In this document: in pieces, positions 1-11,039 of the stretch
Layout of the letters: every line of letters begins with the position of its first letter
How positions within the stretch are numbered: position 1 is the first letter of the stretch
DNA from: Theobroma cacao
Taxonomy: Eukaryota > Streptophyta > Magnoliopsida > Malvales > Malvaceae
Assembly: GCF_000208745.1 (NCBI RefSeq)
Contig: NC_030859.1
Coordinates: 407,496 to 471,495 of the forward strand
DNA length: 64,000 nucleotides
Direction of reading: 5' to 3'
The notes under the pieces: model-generated
The model's database searches: none
What the model saw: the letters and a program-made list of their open reading frames with translations, nothing else
What the model was told of the DNA's origin: nothing
Position numbers and translations under genes: made by a program

Positions 1-2
1 AT

Positions 3-122
3 CACTTGTATTTGTGTAACTTGCATATAAAGTCCTGTGGCCTGCCTTTTGATGTATTAAATTGGCCAGTGATCTTTGGTAATGACTTGTCAAGATCTTC
101 CTTTTTCTCCACTGAAAAGAAG
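3..122 (+). CDS. possible exon of an unidentified plus-strand gene, cut by the window edge
   Basis: The frame starting at base 3 is open from the window edge to a good splice donor (AAG then GTAAAA at 123-128). It reads as ordinary protein, including NWPVIFGNDL and SFFSTEKK near its end. No stop occurs in this frame before the donor. I do not recognise the family, and no obvious continuation exon follows before base 540. It could be the 3' part of a gene lying left of the window, or a chance open frame. Confidence 0.3.
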
Positions 123-538
123 GTAAAATGATTAGAATTTCAAGTTGAGTGCTGTATGTGGGGAATACTGTTGATTGATTGTTAATATGCTTCTTTGCTT
201 CCTCATTTGGAATTAGTAGTTTTCCCAAATAGCATGCCATTCTGGATGAATTAGTTTCTAAAATTTATTAAGCATAAAATAGTAGTTAATTGTTGTTTGC
301 TATACATATCCAGAAGTGGTTGATATTTTTCTTTGGTTTTTCTTTTTTTTTTTTTATAAGCCATTGGAATTTTATTGGATAGAGAGGTTAACATCGAACT
401 GTAAGCCTCAAAACCCACAGTTTATTGCAAATATCTAAAGAATCACTGGAAAAAAAAATATTAGGAGACAGAATTGCTAAAAACTGTATCTAACAAACTC
501 TATAAATCACATGCTACTAGACTTCTAAGTCTATCTAT
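123..538. other. intergenic or intronic sequence, no gene seen
   Basis: AT-rich sequence with a poly-T run near 345-357. I see no open frame, RNA gene or repeat worth naming. It may be the intron or 3' flank of the possible exon at 3-122. Confidence 0.4.
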
Positions 539-1145
539 CCTCTCGGCTGTCTTTCCTCCAATCAAATGGTTTTCTGGATTTGGTGATGACCTATTTGGTT
601 AGCGCAAGCTTCCTTTTTTGACTGTATTACATATATCAGTTAGATTTATGAATTCTTAACTGAACTATAAAAATGAAAAAAAATGTTATTTGTCTATTTA
701 CAATTGCAAGTTCAAGGCGATCATCATACACAACATGTAAGTTTTTGCATTAGCATTAGTTCTTACACAAAAATGTCACCACAGTACACGTTTGTCTCGT
801 AGTGTCTAACGATCTATATCATACATGAGTACTCTCAAGTGCTTCCCATGCAAGCTTGATCAATTCCCCTTTTGTTTCTTTTCCATAGGACATTGCATTT
901 TCTGGTATGTCGAGACCTCTATTCAATTTCAATAACATCAGCCTATATGTTCAAGAAATAGGAAAATTAAACTCGTATAAGCAGATAATAAACAAATAAG
1001 ATTATCTCAATCAGAGTTTATACTTTCGAATCAAGATTTCCTTGTTTTCATAATTTACGAACTTGATGAAAAATAAGTATTAGAAATCGTTGGTCGTTCA
1101 CTAAGATGGAAGCAATCGAGAATTATAAGAAATAAATTAACCTGT
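539..1145 (-). pseudogene. relic of a Ca2+-dependent nuclease gene (CAN family)
   Basis: On the minus strand this stretch matches, exon by exon and in the same order, the 3' half of the intact nuclease gene at 6227-8129. Bases near 1030-1075 resemble its exon 6 (ENKEILIRKYK against [11 protein letters not shown]). Bases near 760-950 resemble exon 7 (IPENAMSYGKETKGEL). Bases near 690-745 resemble exon 8 (YDDRLELA). Bases near 545-625 resemble exon 9 (SSPNPEN). Frameshifts and stops break every exon. Intron sequence near 1078-1110 also matches the intron near 6890-6920. Homology stops abruptly near 1145, where LINE-like sequence starts, so exons 1-5 are missing. This is a decayed tandem duplicate, probably truncated by the insertion or a later rearrangement. 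Confidence 0.8.
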
Positions 1146-4100
1146 GAGGAAGGCAATGTATGAGGCAGTAGAGAAGTTAAGCCTAATGTTTGAAGACAAC
1201 AAAGGGTTGCCAGTAATGGAATTTGCCAAGCTTGACGAAGTGATGAAGGAGAAGGCACTAGTTGAGGTAGTGCTCAGGTATGGTCTCTATGGGTTTCCTG
1301 TTATTTTCTTATGAAGCTACTAACATGGAATGTCAGAGGCCTTGGTAGAATTGAGAAATGTAGGGCTGTGAAAAAATTGGTGAATTGTTTAAAACCAGTT
1401 GTAGTTATGTTGCAAGAGTTGAAGTTGAAAAAGGTTAACAGTAGAACCTTCAACGCATTAAGAGGAAGAGGCAGATATAAAAGATTTGCAGTCGAGTTGG
1501 ATGGCGCATCTGGGAGTATTATTACAATGTGGCAAGAAAATTTTTTTAAGTTTGAAAATAGTGTTGTCTATTGCAGGAGTTACATCTTAATTAATGGTAG
1601 AATAAATGAAGGGGATGTGGAATGTGGTTTTGGCAATGTTTGTGCTCTCGTTGAGGAAAGGTAGAAGGCAAAATTATGGGTGCAATTGACAGGGGGGTTA
1701 AGGGGAACTGAGAGGCTGTGGTGTTTCGGGGGAGATTTTAATGCAGTATTGATTGAAGAAGAGAGATGAGGAGCTATTGATTGGGAACTGAGAGGCCGTG
1801 GTGTTTGGTTGAGAGAATAATATTGATTCGGAACCAAAGCCGTTTCGATTCTTTAGCTATTGGAATGATGAAGATGGTTTTAAAGAGATTTTCTCAAAGG
1901 CTTGGGATGCGAGTCATAGTAAACATGGGAGCAAGGGTGACTTATGGTGGAGGCCAAGATTGATCAAACCAGCCATTAAGGAATGGCAGTCAGTAAATGG
2001 GGAAATCGTCAGTAGAAAATTAAGGAGCTTGAAGGGGATATTCAGAGGAAAATGCAAGAGTGGCAGAATAATGCAGAAAATGGAGCAGTTAGAGGAGAGA
2101 TCATTAAAATGAGAGCTACTCTTTGGACATTTTATAGAGTTGAGGAAAGATTATGGCACCAAAAATCGAGGGTGAAGTGGTTCCTTAGAGGGGGATAGAA
2201 ATACCAAATCCTTTCATGCTGTTGCTTCTGGTAAGAGGAGGAGGAGCTACATTGATCGAATAATAGTGAATATTTCTGTGGTTGTTGAACCCATAGATAT
2301 TAAAGAGGAAGTAGTTCGGCACTTTAAGAACCTTTACAGTAGTAGATTGGTGGCCAAACTTAGATATTGGCATGTGGATGTCACCTCTTTATTTGAGCAT
2401 TTCGCACTGTTGTTAAAGGATTTATGTTTAGAGGAAGAGGTGAAGGAAGCTATATTTAATTGTGATGGAAACAAGGCTCCAAGGCCAGACGGGTTTAACT
2501 TCAATTTTTTCAAAGCACAGTGGCTGACGATTAAAGGGGAGGTGATGGCTTTCTTGGAGAAACTCTATGAGACGGGTTCTTTTTATAATAGAATTAACTC
2601 TTCGTTCGTTTACCTTTATTCCTAAATGTAAAAATCTCACAGCTCTCAATAAATACAGACCCATTAGTTTGGTAAGGATTTTTTGTAAGGTGGTTGCTAA
2701 AGTCTTGGCAAATGGATTTAGATTGGTGATAGGAAAAATGGTGGGTCCAAACCAATTTGCTTTCACTAAAGGTCGGTAAGTCACAAATTGCGCACTCATT
2801 GTGGACAATCTCCAAAGGAGTAGAGAGAGAGAGAGAGGTGTGTTTTTTAAAGTGGACTTTGAAAAGGTTTATGATAGTGTGGATTGAAATTTCTTTAAGT
2901 TTGTGATGAGGAAGGTGGGGTTTCAAGAGAGGTGGAGAAAATGGATTATGTCATGTATCACTTCAATTGCTGTTTCAGTTTTAGTGAATGGGTCACCCAC
3001 TAAACAAGTTATATTGAGATGTGGCCTAAGACAAGGCTGTTCGCTATCCTTGTTTCTCTTTAACATGGTAACAAAAGCTTTTAGTACCCTCATCAATAAG
3101 GCAATTGCACTATGGATGTGTAAAGAGGTTGAAGTGAGAAATAGTGATCTTGTTATCTATCATCTCCAATTTGAGGATGATATCATGATTTTAAAAAAAT
3201 CGGTGTTTGATAGTGTCTTTAATATCTAAAATTTGAAAAGTTTCCAAATTATTTTCAGATTTAAAATTAATTTTTCGAAAGAGTAGTTTATACGAAATCA
3301 AAGTTGGGGATTTAATGGAGACTTGGTTTACTAGAATTTCGTGCCTTGTTGGTTCTTTACCATCGACTTTTTTAGACCTCCCGTTGAGGGCTAGGCACCT
3401 TTTTAAGGGTGTTTGGCGGCTTGATGATTGAAAGATTTGAAGCTAGACTTGCCAGTTTGAGTTCTAATCTGTTGTTAGGGGGGAGAATTACTTTGATTAA
3501 TTATGTTCTTGTCAACATATAGGTGTACTTCATGTCACTATTTGAGATGCCTAAAGGAGTCAAGGAGGAATTGGATAGGATCCAAAGGTGGTTCTTGTGG
3601 GGATGCTCGAAGGAGATTGGGATACAGTTTGCAAACCTAGAGACTGTAGGGGACTTGGTTTAGTTGATCTCTGGATGAAGAATAGAGCTCTATTGAATAA
3701 ATGGATTTGAAGGTATAGTGAGAAAAGAGATAGTCTATGGAGGTCAGTCATCATTGCCAAAAACTGGGGAGATAATATAAGTTTGATTCCATATGACCCC
3801 GGGTGGTAGATGTCCATCTACCATTTGGAAAAATATTATTTGTTCATTAACCCCATTAGAAAGTCTTTATTTTTTTTGTATCTACAGGAATTGGCTACTT
3901 AGTTGAGAATGGGGCTTGTGCACACTTTTGGGAGGACGATCGGATAGAGGGCATCATCTTTAAAACTGCCTTCCCCGCATTTTCACTTTAGCCGTAAATA
4001 AAATCGACAAAGTTAGTGAGTTTGGATCTTAGGTAAATAATGAATGGCAATGGAGTGTGAAGCTTAGGCAAAGAGTCTTTGATTGGGAAACTATGGTGTG

Positions 4101-5236
4101 GGAGCAATTTAATGGTTGTTTGAAAGATTTTTCTCTTGCTCATAACATTGACGACAAATTAATATGGAAACATACTCCAAGTGGGCAGTACAACCCAAGC
4201 TCTTTCTATGAAGTGGTGCTAAGCAACAATAAGGCGAATGGTGCCCTTTGGAAGAATGTTTGGGCGAGGTTGACCCCTCAAAGGTTGAGGCCCTTGTGTG
4301 GCAAATCATTAATGGTCGAGCGGCAGTTAAAGAGGAACTAGTTAAATAGAATCTTATATGCAAGGAAGCGGCCATATGTGTTTCATGCAACAAGGAAATA
4401 GAGTCAGTTAACCACCTTTTCGTTACTTGTATGGAGGGTGTGGCGTAGGTCGTGTGGAGAATGGGAAATTATAGGCTGTATCCTCGGGGATGTGAAGTTT
4501 TTTTTTTTTTTTTGTGGCATGGAACTCATATAGTGTTGAAATGATTAAAAGAAAAGTGTGAAGACTGTCTTTCTTCACAATAGCTTGGTCTATTTGGCTT
4601 TTAAGAAATGAAGTGGTCTTCGATGGGAAAATTTGGGATGCTGCCAAGATTTTTGACATTATTAAAACAAGATTAGCTTGATGGGTCAAATCCAAGTGGC
4701 CAAGTGAAAAGGGATCTATTTCGGACATTGCCAATGCTTCACAAGTGGCTTGTGTGACAACCATAAAAAAGTCGATCAAGAGTGCTATTTTGTGGGAGAA
4801 TCCGCCTAAGGGATGGCTCAAGTTCAACATGGATAGGTCTGCATGAGGCTGCTCAGGTCAACTAGGGATTGGAGGTGTGCTATGGAATGATTTAGGATAG
4901 GTGAAGCTTATTTTCTCGAAGAAGGTAAGTTGGGGTGCTGCGAACCTTGCTAAAGTTATGGCTATAAGAGAGGCCATGATCATCTTCGCAGCTTCTTCTT
5001 GGACTAACCTTGCTGGTATTATTCTTGAAATGGACTCTAGGAATACAGTTACTTGGATAACCAAAATAGAGGCTACTCCATAAAGGTCGCGACATCTTAT
5101 CTTCCAGATCTTATCCCTTAAAACCAAAGTGGGTGACTGGCAGATCCAACATATTCCAAGGGTAGGTAACGAGTTGGCGGATAACCTTGGTAAATTGGGT
5201 GTTGCTGGAATGAATGACCAATATGTTTATTTATAA
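1146..5236 (+). mobile_element. degenerate LINE (L1-type non-LTR retrotransposon)
   Basis: Pieces of a plant L1-type second ORF lie in order on the plus strand, in shifting frames with many stops. An endonuclease start (LLTWNVRGLG) is at 1311 and a GGDFNAVL-like motif near 1728. Reverse transcriptase runs from about 2430 to 3230, with KAPRPDGFN, YRPISLV, GPNQFAFTKGR, GLRQGCSLS and a FEDD box where FADD is usual. A zinc-knuckle-like zf-RVT remnant lies about 4160-4440. An RNase H domain lies about 4805-5235, ending HIPRVGNELADNLGKLG. A first ORF with gag-like domain is not recognisable; the open plus-strand frame at 1149-1310 may be its remnant. The element cannot encode an active enzyme. No clean poly-A tail or target-site duplication was found, so both ends are approximate. 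Confidence 0.9.
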
Positions 5237-6226
5237 GTTTAGGATTTGCAATGTAAATGTAATCGCAGCTTAATTAAGGATCAGTTTGTTTTGCAATAAA
5301 ATATTTTTCAAAAAACGTTTTTAAGATTTATGTTTATTTGGAAGACGAAAAATTAATTTTAGATGCAAAATATTTTACAAGTCAACAAGAGTTAATTATA
5401 GAAAATGTCTTACACCCTGGAAGAGTGTAAAACATTTTTCAGAAAACAACAAAAATATTTTTATATTAAGTTTATAAGTATCAGTTTGATGAATATTAAT
5501 ATTTAATTTAAAATATTAAAAAAATAAAAATATTTAATAATTGACTTAAAAAATTAATTTAAAATATTAATATTTAAATTATACAACACTATTAAAATTT
5601 AAAAAAAATATTTTTTAATGAAACCATTCAATACAATCAATTTTTTTATTTATAAATGAAATAAATCTTGCTAATAGTTATAATAAAAAATATTTCAACG
5701 ATCTTCATTTGGTAAATGCATATCTATAATAGGTTCAAATCTTACTAATAATTATAATAAAAAATATTTCAATAATCATTATTTAATGAATACATATTTA
5801 TAAGTATAAGTTTTGGATATTTTACATAATTAGTGAATATTTATATTTTTATAATTATGATAAAAAAGTGATAAGATGAAAATTTTTTTAAAAAATTATA
5901 TTTATTTTCATTACAGATATGTGGTTAAATACTTTGGGAAGTATCATTATTGATTTTGTCCATTTTCATTTCTATTCTTAATTTTGATCCAAAATTAGTG
6001 AAAATCAAATATCAATATTGTTTTGTAATCAACTCCTATTAATTATTTTAACACCTAAATAAATCCACCATGATAGAAAATATTTTTCATAAAATAATCC
6101 AACTAATAGAAAATGTTTTCAACAGTTTATCCAAATAACAAAAAATATTTAAAAAAATTTTCCTTCAACAATTCATTTTTCGGTTACTAAACGGACTGTA
6201 AGTTTATTTGTTCTATCAAGACAATG
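5237..6226. repeat. AT-rich spacer, possible non-autonomous DNA transposon
   Basis: About 1 kb of very AT-rich sequence without coding potential lies between the LINE and the nuclease gene. Its edges carry an imperfect inverted repeat: CAGTTTGTTTTGC near 5282 and, on the other strand, CAGTCCGTTTAGTAACC ending at 6198. Internal AAAATATTTT-like motifs recur near both ends. The flanks share a TAAG motif but I see no convincing target-site duplication. It may be a MITE-like element or simply the LINE tail plus spacer. Confidence 0.3.
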
Positions 6227-8129
6227 TCATCTACCTTCTCGTTTGTCCTTTCTCCATTCCCATGGTTTCTCAGGATTTGATGAAGCCCACAAACCAACTC
6301 GTTTTGCTCGAGCCTCTTTTTCCCACTAGTATTAAACAGGTAAAGAGTATTAGAATTGCCAGTTTGATATTTTAACAGAAAGAATTGTAAGAGCTATTGG
6401 TTATTACTCACAGTTGCAAGTTCTATGCGTTGGTCATAGGCTGAGTAATGCCATGCAAGTCCTTTTTTTAGCATTATTTCCTGTTTGACAGAGAGATTAG
6501 AGAAACTAGTTGGTTCTTATGAGGTTAAGCCAGGAGATGATACTCCATGAACTAATACCTGTACAAATTTGCCATTACAGTATATATCACCAACACAACG
6601 GCCATAACGATCTTCTCCATAAACAAGAACTCGTAAACATTTCCCTTGAACAAGTTTAACCAACTCTTCTTTTGCTTCTTTGCCATAAGGCATTGAACTC
6701 TCCGGCGCATCTATACCCCTATATACATTCCACAATCAATTACAATCATTATCCACTGTCATCATAGATGAGATTTGGCTGATGGAACCTTCAAATTCAA
6801 GAAACAAATAATGTTACCTTAGCCTGATGCGATACTTTCGAGCAAGGATCTCCTGATTCTGAAGATTCAAGACCCTGGTGTAAGAATCTAGACTATTAGA
6901 AACCATTGGTCCTGGTGGAAGACTTCAACAAAATGAAATTGATCAGGGGATTAGATAGCTAAACCTGTATCCTGCATCAGTAATCTTCTTGTGAAGTGCA
7001 TCTGCTTCTGTATAATTCTTCTCAGCTCGTGCTTCTGATCTTTGAATTGCTGCCAATTGCACATCTCTAGGTACATTTGCTGACTCCCTGGGATCTGTAG
7101 TACTTACATACACTGTAATGGTATCTCCATCTGGTATTGCTTTCACATCCACCTAATTTAATCAGCGTATGTTTTCAGTTTCAAATTCTCTATCCAAGTT
7201 ACTTCATTGAATGATAATTTGAAGTTTCAAGAAAGACAATCCTTACAGGTAGAGTCTGCAATTCAAACTTGACTCCCTGAGGCAATGATGTTGGGGCGCT
7301 AGCAGATGGCTGGACAAGCGCATGAGGAAGAGGAAGACCATAGAATGCCAATAATCCCTACAAACATTCAAATAAAGAGCAATCCCACCATGCATTAATT
7401 TCCTGTTCTCTCTTATGCTAAGCAATTTGTAACAATCTCAAAATGTTATAAGATTAATGCTGCTGCTTCTTATTACCTCGACATCTGCCTTTTGATGTCT
7501 CTTCAAGGTCTGAATGACAAACCTTGAAGCCTCCTCAGGTGTTTTTGGTGGGGGTTTTGCTTCTCTCCAAGCCTCGAGTAACTTTCTATACCTTCATTAG
7601 TTGTCAAACTTCAGACAGACCAGAAAATCAAGCAAAGAAAGTATATATATGCAAATTAACTAAACACATTATCTGCTCATAATCACATCACCATTGTTCA
7701 TGGTTCAGGAAATTAATTAAATTACCAGTTAGCCTGAGCCTTCCTGGATGAAACCACATGCTTACTTAGCCCTTCAGGAACCTAAAACAAGTTGGCAATT
7801 CAATTAAACCAAACCCAGATTTTCTTTTTAGCTCAAATAGCCTGATAATATACTCGAAAATAATTGTATCTCATCAAAATTTGCTGTAAGCTAACAGAAG
7901 AAGGTAAACAAAACGTAACATAACAGAATTAGAGAAACCGGGCTTGAATTACAGCAGCAATATTCATGAAATAAACCTGGGAGGTGATTTCAAACTGAAA
8001 GATATCATGGGCAAGAGCTGAAACCCCAACGTTGGCTGTCGAGACGCCTTGGGGGCCATGTGATCCGGCGTCTCCACCGGTGGCTGGCTTGCAGCAATAG
8101 CTGTACAGGAACCTCAGTGCATTCCCCAT
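6227..8129 (-). CDS. CAN1: Ca2+-dependent staphylococcal-nuclease-like nuclease (CAN1/CAN2)
   Basis: Nine exons join to a 335-residue protein: 8129-7977, 7781-7726, 7591-7477, 7357-7247, 7152-6965, 6874-6818, 6718-6559, 6480-6412, 6325-6227. All introns are GT..AG and phases agree. Arabidopsis CAN proteins are close to this length and degrade DNA and RNA in a Ca2+-dependent way. The start [13 protein letters not shown] has Gly2 and Cys residues suited to myristoylation and palmitoylation, so plasma-membrane anchoring is likely. The SNase fold covers about residues 146-320. Counterparts of the bacterial active site are visible: Asp155 (PDGDT), Arg225, Asp230 and Glu233 (IRLRGIDAPE), and Arg267 (DRYGR). 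The C-terminus ends in a basic [11 protein letters not shown] tail. A broken copy of the gene lies at 539-1145. Whether it is CAN1 or CAN2 is not resolved. Confidence 0.95.
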
Positions 8130-8511
8130 ATCTCCAAAATCCTCTCAAATCTAAAATTTCGTTTGAAGGGTAGCAGAGATTTAAACCCGAAGGAGGAAAA
8201 CTAAAGCTCAAACAAGAAAAGGAAAAACGTAGTAGGCAAAGGAGCGAACGATAGCTTTGAAGGGAGGATAACAAAGAGACACGTGGTGAGTTCTGGTTGG
8301 TGCGTAATGATTAACTGCGTGTCATTTTACGATAAAGATCTATGCATTGTACGCAGTTAAACTTAAAGTCAACGGTTTTCTCCCGTTTCTGCCGTATGCT
8401 GTAAGAATAGTATAGGACATTGCTTGGAGGAATGCCCGGAATGGGATCATGGGCTGGTTTTGCTAAATGTTTATTTAATTGAAAAGTTTAAACCAGGCTA
8501 AGCCTCAGCAT
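8130..8511. promoter_or_regulatory. upstream region of the nuclease gene
   Basis: This holds the presumed 5' UTR and promoter of the minus-strand nuclease gene. I see no confident TATA box. An ACGTGG core at 8281-8286 resembles a G-box or ABRE core, but the short motif could occur by chance. Confidence 0.35.
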
Positions 8512-8523
8512 CAATCTGGTACA

Positions 8524-8836
8524 ATCCTAGCTTCCTTTCCTAAAGCTGGAACCGCGTGGCTCAAATCTCTCACTGCCTCAATCCCTTACTCTTCAGATCG
8601 AAACTGTTGGCAAAATCCTACTCCAAAGGGTCTTCAACGCTAACCTTGCCTTCCTCATTCCTGCCTGATCAGATCAGGTCCTCAGGCTGCAGCATTTGTT
8701 TACACCTCTCGCCATCCAGCTGACACCTTTGGCACTTCCATGCCAAGAAGTTTGGCACGGATATCACCATAGAAGAAGCCTTTTCGATGAATTCTGTGTG
8801 AAGGGTTTGTGCCTTCAGGTCATACTTGTCTACCTT
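8524..8836 (+). pseudogene. relic of a cytosolic sulfotransferase (SOT) gene
   Basis: The plus strand reads ILASFPKAGTAWLKSLT at 8524-8574, which is the PAPS-binding loop of plant cytosolic sulfotransferases (family form FPKxGTTWLK). Further on, in shifted frames, come VYTSRHPADTF near 8695-8730, resembling the family's VYVCRNPKDxF segment, and ITIEEAFSMNS near 8763-8795, resembling its EEAFDxFC segment. The parts are too close together and are broken by frameshifts and stops, so most of the roughly 330-residue protein is missing. No intact sulfotransferase gene occurs in this window. The source copy must be elsewhere. Confidence 0.65.
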
Positions 8837-8916
8837 TCGGTTCTTAATCATTTGTATAATGCAGCCTAGTACAACGTTATTGGAATATTAACACATGTGA
8901 ATTAAATTAATAATCA

Positions 8917-8955
<39 letters not shown>

Positions 8956-9712
8956 TCATAAATAAGTATTGATCCTTTTATATTTTTTTATTATTATTTT
9001 ATTTGAGATTAGAATTTATGAGACGAAGGAAAATTACTTGTTAAATCCAATAGATTTTCATGTAAGGAAACACTAATATTTTATAAGAATATTAGATGTT
9101 TAAAAAGCTATTTATCATTAATATATGTGTTCTTAAATCTAAATATGGTTAGGTTCAGGTGATACCACAAAGAAAAAAAGAAAAGATAATTTAAGGCCCC
9201 CTCTTCCCCAAAAGTCTCAAAGGCATATAGTTCTTTAATGGAACAAACGGTTCATATTTGAGGATTCAAGTTTTGCACTTGATATGGGGTACAACTGTGT
9301 AACACCCTTTAATATAAGTAAAAAGCTTTCACTAAAACTAAAGACTTTGTTAACATTCCTATTACAATATTAATCTAATAAAATATATGATTACCATAAT
9401 GCTACAAAGAATTGATAATTTAAATGAAAATCTTGAATGTCGAAATTAACAAGAAAAAAAGGAAAAATCAATGGCTTTTCCCCCCATCTCTTGGCTTTTC
9501 ACTCATAAGTCAACAACTTGTTGGGAATAAAGGCAGCTTTTTTTAACAAAAGCAAACAAAATTCCCCATCACTCACGTAAGGAATCCAATACCTTTCTTA
9601 GCATTGTGTGTAAATATATATTTCTAAGCTCTATGGCACCCCTTTGCCACCAAACATAAAGTCTCTTGCTTCCTTCCTCCTTCCCTCTTTCCTTTATTTC
9701 ATTTAACAGCCA
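8837..9712. other. intergenic region with a TA microsatellite
   Basis: AT-rich spacer and presumed promoter of the HMA gene downstream. A (TA)n run of about 33 bases lies at 8921-8953. I see no coding sequence. Confidence 0.6.
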
Positions 9713-10140
9713 ATGGCCAATGTAAGGAACTCTTTTTACAGCAATTTTCCATAGTACTAATGGGTTTTCTTTCTTTTTTCTGCTCTATTTTCTCTTCTGG
9801 GGCTCAATTCAGGTTTTGATTCTGAAATAGGTAGTGGAGCTGAAAGTGGGTTTGCACTGTGAGGAATGCATCAAGAAAATCTTGAAGGCCATCAAGAAGA
9901 TAGAAGGTAATCAAATATCTGAAACAACACTTGCTTTCTTTTTCTTTCTTCTTTGATTTGAATCTTAAGATTATAAGCTTGGGAGATTTGTTTACGGGGG
10001 TGGCAGATATTGAAACGTACAACGTGGATACAAAGCTGAACAAGGTCGTGGTGACGGGCAATGTCACCAGGGATGAAGTCATCAGAGTTCTTCAAAAGAT
10101 AGGCAAACAAGCAAACACTTGGGGTAGTGCTGATGATTGA
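9713..10140 (+). CDS. small heavy-metal-associated (HMA) domain protein
   Basis: Three exons (9713-9721, 9831-9906, 10007-10140) give a 72-residue protein that is a single HMA fold. The first exon holds only Met-Ala-Asn, and all splice sites are GT..AG with matching phases. The metal motif is LHCEEC at about residues 10-15: the two Cys are kept, while the Met usually found before the motif in ATX1-type copper chaperones is Leu. The rest follows the usual beta-alpha-beta-beta-alpha-beta order (VVELKVGL, KKILKAIKK, IETYNVDTKLNKVVVTG, DEVIRVLQKIG). It ends WGSADD and has no CaaX box, so it is not an isoprenylated HIPP. A cytosolic copper or zinc chaperone role is inferred from the family only. 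Confidence 0.85.
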
Positions 10141-10543
10141 TCAATTCACCCTGGTAGCCATGGATGATCACCAAGAAGAACTGAGTATGAACGTGTTGCT
10201 GTAGAGAAAAGCAATTTTGATCTTTTCACTACTTTTTCTACTGCAATATTTAGAATAAGCAAATCATATGGAATAAAAATATAAATATGAAAATAATTTT
10301 AATATTTCTTAAAAGGCAATGATCTAAGGGAGGTTCATTTCTTTTATTCCCCAAAATGGAAAGTTACTACAACAAGTTACAAACTAACTACGATCTAAAA
10401 GGAGAGATCTCTGTACACGAAACATTACAAATTGAGGTAAATAAAGAAAAACACTAACAGCAGTTACAACTTAGAAGTGACCCTTGTCTTGTCGGCCGGC
10501 GAAACCTCCCAATCTTCAATCTTCAGAACGACTTCGATCTGAT
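10141..10543. other. spacer between convergent HMA and ERD15 genes
   Basis: This should contain the 3' UTRs of both neighbouring genes, which point toward each other. AATAAA-type signals occur, for example in GGAATAAAAATA near 10270. No other gene is seen. Confidence 0.5.
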
Positions 10544-11039
10544 CTACCTGGGTTGGTGAATCGTCCTTGGACTCACTTTCACATTCACAATCTTGGGCGC
10601 TTTCTCAAGAAACCTTGGCGACTCAGCCGCCACTCGGCCCTTCCGCCACTTCAACGCCCCGATGGGTACCAATTCCTTGTCACCATCTCCCTCCTTTTCC
10701 TGCTCTGTAAAAAGAAAAAGAAAAAAAGAAGTGTCAGATCCGAGTTATATTAATTGACTCGGCGGGGGTAATGAGTCACTTACGTCTGGAATAGGCCGAA
10801 AAGTCGTCATATTCGTCGAAGATGGCATCGAGGTCGTCGGGGAAGAAGAGAGAGTCATCGTCATTTTGGGGATCGTGGAAGCGTTCACGGAGCCAGTAGT
10901 CACGGAAACAAGGGGAGGATTGGACGAGTGCCCACCATTGATCGGAGAAATCCTCGACCGTCCGATACGCCAACGGGACGAACGACGGAGCGTTGGGATT
11001 CAATGTTGAGGACGATGATCGCTGAGAAAAAACCTCCAT
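10544..11039 (-). CDS. ERD15: ERD15-like protein (PAM2-motif, dehydration/ABA response)
   Basis: Two exons (11039-10784 and 10704-10544) encode 138 residues. The start is the ATG at 11039 (MEVFSQRSS); an upstream in-frame GTG is not needed. The N-terminus carries a PAM2 motif ([12 protein letters not shown]), which in this family binds the C-terminal MLLE domain of poly(A)-binding protein. It is followed by the family hallmark [16 protein letters not shown] and an acidic stretch ([15 protein letters not shown]). The second exon ends [20 protein letters not shown] with the typical C-terminal Gln-Pro-Arg. Arabidopsis ERD15 is a rapidly induced negative regulator of ABA responses. The length fits the family. 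Confidence 0.92.

Noticed and set aside
1311..3229. Active LINE open reading frame
   Set aside because: Stops and frameshifts occur between every domain, and the RT box is FEDD, so the element is dead.
8669..8851. Minus-strand open frame over the sulfotransferase relic
   Set aside because: The plus strand carries ordered sulfotransferase motifs; the minus frame is short and unrelated to any family I know.
10484..10753. Plus-strand open frame over the ERD15 second exon
   Set aside because: The minus strand gives the conserved ERD15 C-terminus and a clean splice junction; the plus frame has no family resemblance.
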